A DNA stretch of 64,000 nt, from the NCBI GenBank assembly GCA_021927905.1, contig BLLK01000047.1, positions 3,348,001 to 3,412,000 of the forward strand, in the 5' to 3' direction. A program made the translations under genes and the position numbers. Under the pieces are notes generated by a model, which was given only the letters and a program-made list of their open reading frames with translations, had not been told where the DNA came from and ran no database searches. The stretch is from Chaetoceros tenuissimus (taxonomy: Eukaryota; Bacillariophyta; Thalassiosirophyceae; Chaetocerotales; Chaetocerotaceae). Positions 1 to 8,000 of the stretch are shown piece by piece. How positions within the stretch are numbered: the stretch's first letter is position 1; each line of letters starts with the position of its first letter.

Positions 1-1
1 C

Positions 2-494
2 TATGCAGAAATAGTTGGAGCTGGCGATACTCTCGACGACCAACTAGCTGCTCCAAATTGGACAGTAGAACAAGTTTTAAACAACGCTCCTATTCCAGAC
101 AGATTTCAATGGAGAAGAGGTGGTGCTGGGAGTACCGACGAAAGAGTATTTCTAAATGTTGATATTGTAAGTATTTACTTTGGAAAAACTATTTGAACAT
201 TTTCTTTCATATTTATTGATACCCTTTATTTCCATAACACGACAGGCACTTGTCCGCGACTTTGAAAATCATATTGATACTACAACTGGAGAAGTAAGCT
301 GTACATTCCGAGCAAATCGCAATAATAGTTGCCCCCATGCAACTCAATTTTTCGAACACTCGGTTGAGTTCCGCAACGACAACGCTGCATTTCTTCTTGC
401 CTTTCACGACACTTTTATGAGAGTTTTACATCAAAATACAGATCGTCAGGATGCTAGAACAACATGCTCGTCTCCTCCTTGTCAGTTAGTTTAA
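2..494 (+). CDS. Haem peroxidase (fungal class II/plant type), C-terminal part
   Basis: Two exons are visible: 2-166 and 246-494, joined across a 79-nt GTAAGT...ACAG intron that keeps the frame. The 137 residues seen resemble the C-terminal end of secreted plant/fungal-type haem peroxidases, with LNVDIALVRDF, a Cys-Pro segment and RNDNAAFLLAFHDTFMRVL near the end. In this family the region packs against the haem domain; the proximal His and distal Arg/His would lie upstream, off the window. The family oxidises organic substrates with hydrogen peroxide. The 5' end is missing because the window starts inside the gene, so targeting cannot be judged. The stop lies 58 bp from the convergent ubiquitin-like gene. 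The alternative is a related catalase-peroxidase-fold protein; the assignment rests on the C-terminal motif only. Confidence 0.6.
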
Positions 495-552
495 TGACTC
501 GGAAGTAGAAGTTATCAAGATGATCTGTACTCATACGTGTATAAATAAAAAG

Positions 553-846
553 TTATTTCTTTCCTTTCTTTTTTGAGTGTTTTGCCTTCTTTTTCGATCT
601 TTCCTTTGGAGGCGAACCAATGCGCACATCTATTGCATTTCCGCGACAAACCTCATCCCAAATCATTTCAAAGGGAGCATCATCTCGAAGTGGATAGTCT
701 CCTAACCACAGACTCTGTTGCTCTGCGGGCACACCTGTTTTGGATGCTATTTTTGATTTTATTATAGACCCAGACTCATTCCCTTTGATGTTAAAGGAAA
801 TTTTGGTTCCATTTGACAAAGATACTTTGAGCGTGATGCCTGACAT
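553..846 (-). CDS. Small ubiquitin-like (beta-grasp) protein with basic tail
   Basis: A 97-residue single-exon protein. Residues 1-75 read as a ubiquitin-like fold: an opening strand (ITLKVSLSNG), an ISFNIKG strand, a helix with IKSKIASKTGVPAEQQSLWL, and a later hydrophobic strand ending in IDVRIG. The last 20 residues are almost all Lys, Arg and Ser, unlike ubiquitin. There is no C-terminal Gly-Gly, so it is unlikely to be conjugated; such proteins usually act as docking domains. The Lys-rich tail could be a nuclear or nucleolar signal or bind RNA (inference). It converges with the peroxidase gene. I do not recognise a named orthologue. Confidence 0.7.
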   Translation of the reverse strand: MSGITLKVSLSNGTKISFNIKGNESGSIIKSKIASKTGVPAEQQSLWLGDYPLRDDAPFEMIWDEVCRGNAIDVRIGSPPKERSKKKAKHSKKKGKK

Positions 847-1057
847 GCTGATTTTTTCTGGATTGGAATGGTTACTGTTTGAACTAGGTAGTGCTATTGT
901 TTTATGATGATCATGATTGTTCTTCTTCTTCAGAATTTTGTCTATTACAAAAATGTGGTACGTACGCTCTCAAAGAGGAAAAAGGACCATCCGTTGAACT
1001 CCTCTTCAGCTAAAATCGTTGGACGAAGGGGCTTTTTTTCTCGTTCTGTTTCAAACC

Positions 1058-2353
1058 TTACAATTTCAATCTCCATGTGTGGAATCCATTTGATTCTCCT
1101 ATGAGTAAAAGATATTCACCGGAATCATTGATCTCAACACATTCAATGCTAAAGATTGATTGATCCTTCCCAACTTCAGCACAAGTATCCAAAAGTTTAG
1201 TACTAATGCAACCTTCTCGTCGGCTCAGCTCAACAATCCGGACAGATCCTTCAGAATTACCGACGGCAAATGTAGCATGATCTTTACTCTCCGTTAAAAT
1301 GCAGATTGCAGTTAGTTTCGTTACCTTCTCTGAATATTCTTTGAAGTCTTTCATATCAAACAAATACGATTCCCATTCATCAAAGTTCGAATGCTTTTTA
1401 TTTCTTCCGTCCAAACATCGAATACAACCGTCGCTGCCTACAGACAAAACAGTGTCAAATATATCACATATGGCTACAGCATTCACTCTGCCCTCATGGC
1501 AAGCGACAGCTTCTACACATTCATTATCAATATGTCCACTTGATATTTTCCATCGATGCAATCTACCGTCTACACCCCCAGCAAACAGGAATCTATCACA
1601 ATAAGAAGTAGATAAAGTATTGGTAACTCCAAGACATAAAAGATCGCTAGACAACGTGCAACCCATATCAATAGATGAATCAATTTTTAATTTCTTTTCA
1701 TGTAACCATTCACCTTCGCTATTTCTCCAAATCTCAATGCAATTACAACCAATACTACATAAATACTGAACCATTTCATCCTCATTTTCGGAATTTCGAG
1801 CTATAAAGTAAGCCATACTCTTTACCCATCCAGTATGCGCTCCCAATTGACTGATAACTTGAAAATCTGGAAAACCAGAAGATGAAGACCCATCACTGGA
1901 CTGTGTTTGTACTCTGCTCCATACAGTGACAAATCGATCGCCTCCACCGCACATTATTGTAAAATCATCTGATTCTTTTTCATTGGGTATAATTTGCATG
2001 GAATAGATTGGATAAGGTTTCAATCTATATTCTTTTGTATTTTCATCACTCTGTGTGATATCTAATACTTGTGCTTTACTTTCATCTCCAAGTGAGAAGG
2101 ATACTTTTTTCAACTTGCCTCTCTTTGTACCAACAAATGCCTGTACCATGTCGTTTCTTTCATGTTTCAGTACTGCGATACTGGTAACTCCAACCCCTTC
2201 AAAAGATGGAATCGGTGAGAGGCTTGATGATCTTCTAGACTTTAGATCAGTTGCAGATAATGAATTGGCTGTTGGCAGCAGAAAGATGGTTCGTAGCAGC
2301 AAAAATGAGGCTAACCATCCTCTATCCTTCATTCCGAAATAGCTAGAGCACAA
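1058..2353 (-). CDS. WD40 beta-propeller protein with N-terminal signal peptide
   Basis: A 431-residue single-exon protein. After the N-terminus come about seven degenerate WD40 blades, for example GGGDRFVTVW, LGAHTGWVKSMAYF, FAGGVDGRLHRWKI, CHEGRVNAVAICD, LSVGSDGCIRCLDG and a closing GESNGFHTWRL, so the protein is essentially one propeller. The N-terminus is odd for a WD40 protein: a strong hydrophobic stretch (WLASFLLLRTIFLL) followed by TANSLS looks like a signal peptide. An internal ATG at 2332 (MKDRGW) gives a better signal-peptide length and is a likely true start. The protein may therefore enter the secretory pathway or the plastid. No partner can be named. It diverges from the small gene at 2594. 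Confidence 0.7.
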   Translation of the reverse strand: MCSSYFGMKDRGWLASFLLLRTIFLLPTANSLSATDLKSRRSSSLSPIPSFEGVGVTSIAVLKHERNDMVQAFVGTKRGKLKKVSFSLGDESKAQVLDITQSDENTKEYRLKPYPIYSMQIIPNEKESDDFTIMCGGGDRFVTVWSRVQTQSSDGSSSSGFPDFQVISQLGAHTGWVKSMAYFIARNSENEDEMVQYLCSIGCNCIEIWRNSEGEWLHEKKLKIDSSIDMGCTLSSDLLCLGVTNTLSTSYCDRFLFAGGVDGRLHRWKISSGHIDNECVEAVACHEGRVNAVAICDIFDTVLSVGSDGCIRCLDGRNKKHSNFDEWESYLFDMKDFKEYSEKVTKLTAICILTESKDHATFAVGNSEGSVRIVELSRREGCISTKLLDTCAEVGKDQSIFSIECVEINDSGEYLLLIGESNGFHTWRLKL

Positions 2354-2593
2354 AATACTTCCAACCCTGAACCGTAAATTAGGAAAATAATATCAACAGG
2401 AGTCGAAAGGAGCCTTCAAATGAGTAGAGGAAAGGTTTGAGATATATCAAAAGCAATCATTCATATCCTACATCAAAACAGCAAATAGCAAATAGCAAAT
2501 ATGAGGTCTCCAGGGGTCTCCGAAAAAGCTCGTTCAAAAATCTAACCGTTATCATGACGGTTGTACTAAACCAGTCCCGTTTTGAGAAGAGGA

Positions 2594-3016
2594 ATGCGGA
2601 ATGCAATGCAGTTTGGTGTCAGATCTGCAGTATTAGTATGCGATGCGATCCATTTTCCTATTGAACTTTCTATCGACGACGATGAAAGCCACAAGCCACA
2701 TGCAGATAAAATCGATAATAACACAACTTACTTTCCTTTACAAATGCATTCTCCGCAAATACCATCAACCGTTGAAATCTGCCTAACTCCTCCAAGTCAT
2801 TTTTCATTTCCCACATCGCCTCCAAGCATGAAGAGAAAACGAAATGAGCTGGATAGCGATACAGATATTGATTTATTGCCAATGATGCCCGAGCTTTGCA
2901 TCGATCAATCCAATATGTCCTTACAGAGCCCACCTAGACTTCAGCCTCGAAGAAGATATCCAGCATTGAATAATCTCTTTATACTTGAAGAGATAACAGA
3001 AGAAAAATGGCTTTAA
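2594..3016 (+). CDS. Small Pro/Ser-rich protein of unknown function
   Basis: An open frame of about 140 codons from the first ATG. The translation has SPPSMKRKRNELDSD, an acidic patch (DSDTDIDLLPMMPE) and a conserved-looking end (LQPRRRYPALNNLFILEE). KRKR could be a nuclear localisation signal. Composition argues for real coding: clustered SP/PP motifs and acidic and basic blocks. The opposite strand is also open for 87 codons, with less protein-like sequence. I do not recognise a family. The start could be 2594 or a later ATG. Confidence 0.45.
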   Translation: MRNAMQFGVRSAVLVCDAIHFPIELSIDDDESHKPHADKIDNNTTYFPLQMHSPQIPSTVEICLTPPSHFSFPTSPPSMKRKRNELDSDTDIDLLPMMPELCIDQSNMSLQSPPRLQPRRRYPALNNLFILEEITEEKWL

Positions 3017-3174
3017 AAATCAATCGATGTAAAGCAAAAAGATGAAACTATTGTAGAGATAGGTGGCGTAGACTAGAGCATATGAAAACTATTATGTACC
3101 ATCAGTGTAAGATTGTTGGAAGCTAGATGTAATTTTTAACTAGTAAGAGTAATGTAGTTTAGAGAAGAAAAACT

Positions 3175-5004
3175 TTATTTTAGTATTTCGTCTTCTTTCA
3201 ATTTCTTCAATCTATCTGAAAATTGCATATATTTATCCTTGAGTGACAGTAAAACTTGTTGCTTCTTACGTATATCCTCATTCTTTGACTCGATAATTTG
3301 TTTGATCTTGGCTTCTGCTGTGGATCTTTCCCTGTCATATTCATTCTTCAGAGACTGCATCTCAATAGAAAGTATTTCTTGCTCTTCTGTTGCTTTTCTT
3401 TGTACTTCGTTCTTTGCTTTTACTAGATTCTGTACCTTTGCTTTGAGTTGATTTACATCTTTCAATCTAGTCTCGACCTTTGCATTCAAAGCCTCTTCTT
3501 TCTTACTTTGTTCTTGAGTCACTTTCTCTAACTCTTCTTCGTGTTCAATAGCATCATGTATCATCTGTGAGAGTTGCTCGTGTTCTGACTGTAACATCTT
3601 TTTCAGTTCCTCTTCTTCTATTGAAATAGTAGTGAGCTCCTCTTTCACTGCTTTGTGCTTCATTGTAGAATTACGAAGTAGGAGTTTGTATTTGTCCTCC
3701 AATGACGAAAGTTCTTCCTCGAGCTTCTTTCGATTTTGTTCTTTCTTTTCTTTCAACTTTTGGTCGAGCTTTCTCTTCACAAGTTCAATCTCATCAGCAT
3801 GTTTTGATTTCATCTTGTTTAGACTCTCTTGATACAAGGCTTCAAAGCGATGTTTAAGTTTGGACGACTCTTGCTCAACCCACTCCTCGCGCTTTGCAGC
3901 AAAGTCTTTCTTTTGAGAACTTAAATCGCACTCATACTTGAACTTGGACTGTTCCAGGCTCTCATCCAACTCTTTTCGAAGTAGAAGCAAATCTCTTGCG
4001 CAGTCCATCTCGTACTTGTTCTCCATATCATCGTATTGAATGCGTTTTTCATTCAATCTACCTTTTGACGATTCGATGAATTCATCTTGATCCTTCTTTG
4101 ACGCTGTCTCTACCTCACGTAGCTTTCTTTCGAGCTTTGTCCTTAGCTGTTTCATATTACTTTTGTAGTATAGGTCAGTCTCTTCCAGTTTCTTTGAAGC
4201 AAAATCGTCAACAGTTGCTTTTTGACTTTTCAACTTGTCTTCATACTCAATACTTAGTCTCGATCGCAGCTCTTTGATTTTTAGATCTGTATCACTTTGA
4301 ATACGACTCCTATTGTCATTGTGTTCTTCAATGATTTTCTTCAACTCTGGTTCAAGAGCTTTTGCTGCTTCCTTCTTCATAATGCCGCTTTCGTCCTTTC
4401 CCTTTTTGATTAGTCTTTTCTTCTCCTCTTGTTTCCATTTTTCCTGTTGTCGTTTCACTTCCAATAGATGACCGGCTTCAATTTCTCTGATTTTGCTTGG
4501 GAAACTATACTCTAAATTCGTGATGGCAGATTCCATTTTTCTTTGCTTAGCTTTCAAATTGTCTACCTCTTTCCTATACCGCCCAATACTTTCCTTCAAA
4601 CGTTCTTCCTTCTTTGAAATACTTTGTTTTACATCCTCTATCCGAGTATTCCATTCTTCCCTCAGCTTCTTCACTTTGATTTGCCCAGCGAGTCGTTTTC
4701 GAGCCAAAGTCGATTGTAGATCGTTCATTTGTTGAGTTTTCTTTTTCAAATCTGCTTGCATCTGTTTCAGCTTTGTTCTTACATTCTCTGTACTTTCTTT
4801 GTACACTACCGGAACTTGGTCCCATATGAATTGATTTGAAGAAGAAGAAGAGTTGATTTCATTTGGTTTGTAATTTTCCTTGTCCGATGAGTTTGTTGGT
4901 GTTCCAGGAGTTTGTTCATACCTTGAAGTTGCCCCATTCTCGTATGCATCCAAGAATTGCATCAACGAATGTATGGTGGTCTTTGTACCTTTTTCATCGT
5001 TCAT
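3175..5004 (-). CDS. Long coiled-coil protein, CEP131/AZI1-like
   Basis: A 609-residue single-exon protein. Residues 1-65 are Ser/Asn/Thr-rich and disordered; the rest is almost unbroken Glu/Lys/Leu-rich coiled coil. The clue to identity is a segment around residues 185-250: EKWKQEEKKRLIKK, then AAKALEPELKKIIEEHND, then a conserved-looking KELRSRLSIEYEDKLK. This matches in order and spacing the region of animal CEP131 that carries GLEPEIQKLI..HK and an ELR motif. CEP131 is a centriolar-satellite and basal-body protein needed for cilium or flagellum assembly. The call is from memory of that motif, and coiled coils mislead easily. The alternative is an unrelated structural coiled-coil protein. 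Confidence 0.45.
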   Translation of the reverse strand: MNDEKGTKTTIHSLMQFLDAYENGATSRYEQTPGTPTNSSDKENYKPNEINSSSSSNQFIWDQVPVVYKESTENVRTKLKQMQADLKKKTQQMNDLQSTLARKRLAGQIKVKKLREEWNTRIEDVKQSISKKEERLKESIGRYRKEVDNLKAKQRKMESAITNLEYSFPSKIREIEAGHLLEVKRQQEKWKQEEKKRLIKKGKDESGIMKKEAAKALEPELKKIIEEHNDNRSRIQSDTDLKIKELRSRLSIEYEDKLKSQKATVDDFASKKLEETDLYYKSNMKQLRTKLERKLREVETASKKDQDEFIESSKGRLNEKRIQYDDMENKYEMDCARDLLLLRKELDESLEQSKFKYECDLSSQKKDFAAKREEWVEQESSKLKHRFEALYQESLNKMKSKHADEIELVKRKLDQKLKEKKEQNRKKLEEELSSLEDKYKLLLRNSTMKHKAVKEELTTISIEEEELKKMLQSEHEQLSQMIHDAIEHEEELEKVTQEQSKKEEALNAKVETRLKDVNQLKAKVQNLVKAKNEVQRKATEEQEILSIEMQSLKNEYDRERSTAEAKIKQIIESKNEDIRKKQQVLLSLKDKYMQFSDRLKKLKEDEILK

Positions 5005-5779
5005 TTGTTCAACATCTATTTTGTTTTGGCTTTTGAGGTCACTTAGCGGTTTGATTTTTCAAAATCTGGTGAATTTTCCTTTTTTGGGGGGAAACATTGA
5101 AGAAGAATCGAATCGAATGAGAAATTGTTTGGGGAAAGTCTTCCAATGATACCAAAGACTACGTATACGTTGCAAATAATTTACATAGAGAAAACTCTCA
5201 AATGCGTTCAAGTATAATATACAATAAATCCTGAGGATAGTCAAGATATGAATATGATTCGTCAGCTTTACATTGTAAGTCGTGTTGGACTCACCGAAAG
5301 GGGAACCAAGAGAAGACACACAAAAATCTATAGCAGTGAAGGTAGAACAAATTTTGAAGTTGGGAAAATGTACTAGGTAGTTAGCTAATCCCCGATGTAT
5401 CATCACTCGGGTGCTAATGGAGCGCAATGTCGAGATGAGTATCCCTATGGTGGAATAAGTGAGAAACATTGGCTTTCCGCTTTCTATCCAATGATGGCAG
5501 TTTGGTTCTTTGAAGTCGCGTAAATAAGTTCTCATAAAAGCTCCAGAATCTGTGAAAAAGAACATACGATATAAAGGCACTAGAACAAAGATAGAAGAAG
5601 CAACTAGTCACATTGCATTGATTGCATTAGATTCAGATAATGTTTGTAACGATTACATAATTATCTTCCTTGCAATTATAACCTTGAAGTTATGAATGTA
5701 GTTAGGATTAGAAATTGGTGTCGAAGAAGTCTTTGCACTGAATCCCTCGATTAACAGTGACAGTTAGGTTTATTGAGGG
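5005..5779. other. Intergenic region without a supported gene
   Basis: AT-rich sequence with a T6-G6 run near 5080. Open frames of 60-170 codons on the minus strand have Cys/His/Tyr/Ile-rich, non-protein-like translations and no good start context. No tRNA or recognisable repeat was seen. Confidence 0.5.
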
Positions 5780-6800
5780 GATTCGTACGATGCTACATTG
5801 CCTGAAAATGGAACATTACCTCAAAAACCTCATGGTAGGTGAAGTCGCTGACGACATTCTGAAAACTTGAGCATGCCCCGAAGTGTTGGAAATCTTTAAG
5901 CTCGAAAGATTGCATCACATCGTTACGGTCCCATGCATTTCCAGAGTTCTTTTGCAAGAAGTACAGATGCAGATGCAGAAGCGATACAATTGATTGATGA
6001 TGTAGACACCAATGAAATTGATAGTACAATAAGAGGGCGACCTTGAATTTCAACCTCTAAGAAAAATGTCTTGGAAGCAGACGAAAATGAAATCGATCTG
6101 GTTGATTGATAAAGATTGTTCATATGGAGAATATGCTTCCTATAATGAGTAAATTAAGTGAGCGAGAGAGTTATTCAGTAATGACATGAAATGCACTCAC
6201 CAAGTTTACAACCACAAAACTCTACTAACGATCGATGCATGATTGAAAAGAAATGTTTGTTCAACGTTAGCTTCAGAAGTCAGGGCTATCACAGCCCAAA
6301 GATTCAAAGAAATGAAACAACTTCCTACTGACACTCCAAGCCACGTGAAGGCCTTGAACAAGTTGGAGCAAGAAGCTGTGGACAAAGGAACAGTCACACT
6401 ACCCGATATCGAGCAAAGATACAGAATTGATATACGCTTGGCCAGCACAATCAATACAAAAGATGAAACGACAACAATCGCTTACGCATTGCAACTTAGT
6501 GAACCCCAAACACCTCTCAACTACCATTTCTGGCTAATCAACTACCATTTCTGGTAAATGAAGTTGAGCTGCTCAGCAAATGAATAAATTCATTGCCGTT
6601 CCCATTACAAGCAAGTTACAAGTAATAGAAGGGGACGAACAGACTAAAGCCTGGGTCGTTAAGGATGAATCACCCCATCTCCTGCCACCAGAGACGGGTC
6701 ACATACAAACGTCCAGAGGACGATCATACATGGATTCGATTCCAAAGACAACCTGTTGCCGAATCATCATGTATCTAGAGCCTCCCCCCTCTTAACAAAG
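5780..6800 (+). pseudogene. Decayed coding traces, possibly from a diatom DNA transposon
   Basis: The plus strand holds several short protein-like pieces separated by stops: DATLPENGTLPQKPHGR near 5788-5838, an acidic stretch near 5957-6052 ending in TIRGRP, then from 6255 a piece with EVRAITAQRFKEMKQLP and ALNKLEQEAVDKGT, and from 6580 a piece with FIAVPITSKLQVIEG. NGTLPQKPHGRP and the basic helical piece are reminiscent of N-terminal regions of diatom DDE (pogo/CENP-B-like) transposases, but I see no DDE catalytic core. A host pseudogene is equally possible. Confidence 0.3.
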
Positions 6801-6999
6801 TTGAAAAGGGATGTAGTCCGCTATCGCATGCCTAGAAGAAAAGAAGGAAGAGTGAGTATATGCAAGACGGTAAGTAAACGTTGTATTTGGAGGAAAATTT
6901 GATGTCAAATGAGTCTTGTCATTCAACAGAAACTAATGCATCTCACATCTTTCATGACGATCACCAGAACACAACATAAACTTCATTTCATTTACTCAC

Positions 7000-7575
7000 C
7001 TAGAAAGACTTAGAAGCTTCCAACCGAGCCTTCTGATGCAAGCGATGAGAGTACCGACGAATACGACCGCCTACATTAATGTAGCCAGATCCAAGCGGTT
7101 CTCTCAAAGACGAACTAGTTGCCTTCATGAGACCACAGGAGGGTGGACTCATCTCAGCTGATTTCTTCGGAAGATCTCCAAGAGATTCATCCAGCCACCA
7201 GCGTTTGGCAACGCCCGGTTCTGTTTTTGGGAATGTACGGAATTCACCTTCTTTGGGAAGCGTAAATCTCACAGACCGGGAGGGAGCACGGTTCTTGGAT
7301 GCTTTGGAAGAAGCTCTGCGTTTCGCAGTAGTTCCGCCAGTGTTGGTACATCCATCGGTTCCTTCCGTGCTTTCCGAAGCCGAGGTGCCATCAGCACAGT
7401 CGACATCGGAGTCGGAACTCCTTCTGAATGAGAATACAGAAGGGAGATACCTTGCAAGCAATCCTTGAGCCGGAGGGCTCTCAGGAGAGCTTGACTTTTC
7501 ATCCTCACTGCTAGCAGCAAGGGGGGAGCGCGATGCAGGCGAGCCTGCGATGAGCCTGAGAATTGTAAACTTCAT
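7000..7575 (-). CDS. Basic, Ser-rich protein of unknown function with an RSVRF motif
   Basis: 191 residues from the ATG at 7575. The N-terminus (MKFTILRLIA) is hydrophobic and followed by long Ser/Pro/Ala/Glu-rich disorder. The best-ordered part is residues 105-140, RSVRFTLPKEGEFRTF then KRWWLDESLG. Small diatom proteins with a V-R-F motif followed by a Trp pair about 20-25 residues later are common, with unknown role. RSVRF also fits the [RK]-x-V-x-F pattern that docks onto protein phosphatase 1 (inference). The coding sequence is clearly richer in G+C than its neighbours. The first ten codons lie inside a tandem duplication described separately. Secretion or plastid import is possible but not strongly supported. 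Confidence 0.5.
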   Translation of the reverse strand: MKFTILRLIAGSPASRSPLAASSEDEKSSSPESPPAQGLLARYLPSVFSFRRSSDSDVDCADGTSASESTEGTDGCTNTGGTTAKRRASSKASKNRAPSRSVRFTLPKEGEFRTFPKTEPGVAKRWWLDESLGDLPKKSAEMSPPSCGLMKATSSSLREPLGSGYINVGGRIRRYSHRLHQKARLEASKSF

Positions 7576-7763
7576 CCTCAATAGTGCTTTACTAAAAGCT
7601 TGTGAGAAGAAGTGTTTGTCGATTGCGAGAGATGAGAGAAAAAGTTTGTTTTTCTGCGATGAGCCTGAGAATTGTAAACTTCATCCTCAATAGTGCTTTA
7701 CTAAAAGCTTGTGAGAAGAAGTGTTTGTCGATTGCGAGAGATGAGAGAAAAAGTTTGTTTTTG
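7546..7763. repeat. Two-copy direct tandem repeat, unit 109 bp
   Basis: Copy 1 (7546-7654) and copy 2 (7655-about 7763) look identical; both begin TGCGATGAGCCTGAGAATTG. The repeat covers the start codon and first codons of the minus-strand gene ending at 7000, so the sequence upstream of that gene carries a second ATG encoding the same MKFTILRLIA before stopping after about 30 codons. The unit is not a multiple of three. The rest of the gap to 8000 holds nothing recognisable. Confidence 0.9.
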
Positions 7764-8000
7764 TTTTGCATTCTTCCAGATGTGTGTACGACGGTAGTCT
7801 TGAAGTGGTGAAGGGTGAAAAGTCGTACATGTGACAATAAGTACTAAATTTTACTTGGATAGGGTAAAGCAGAAGAAAAGGAGCAAAACCACTTTGTAAT
7901 ATTGAATATAATCTTTTCTATCTCATAAAGCAAAAATAAAGTATTGCCTATACAAACTTGCAATCCAAAACATCAGAATCAATAAAAGAGTTGAAAAGGT

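Noticed and set aside
5059-5580. 173-codon minus-strand open frame
   Set aside because: Cys/His/Tyr/Ile-rich translation without domain, poor start context, typical of AT-rich non-coding DNA.
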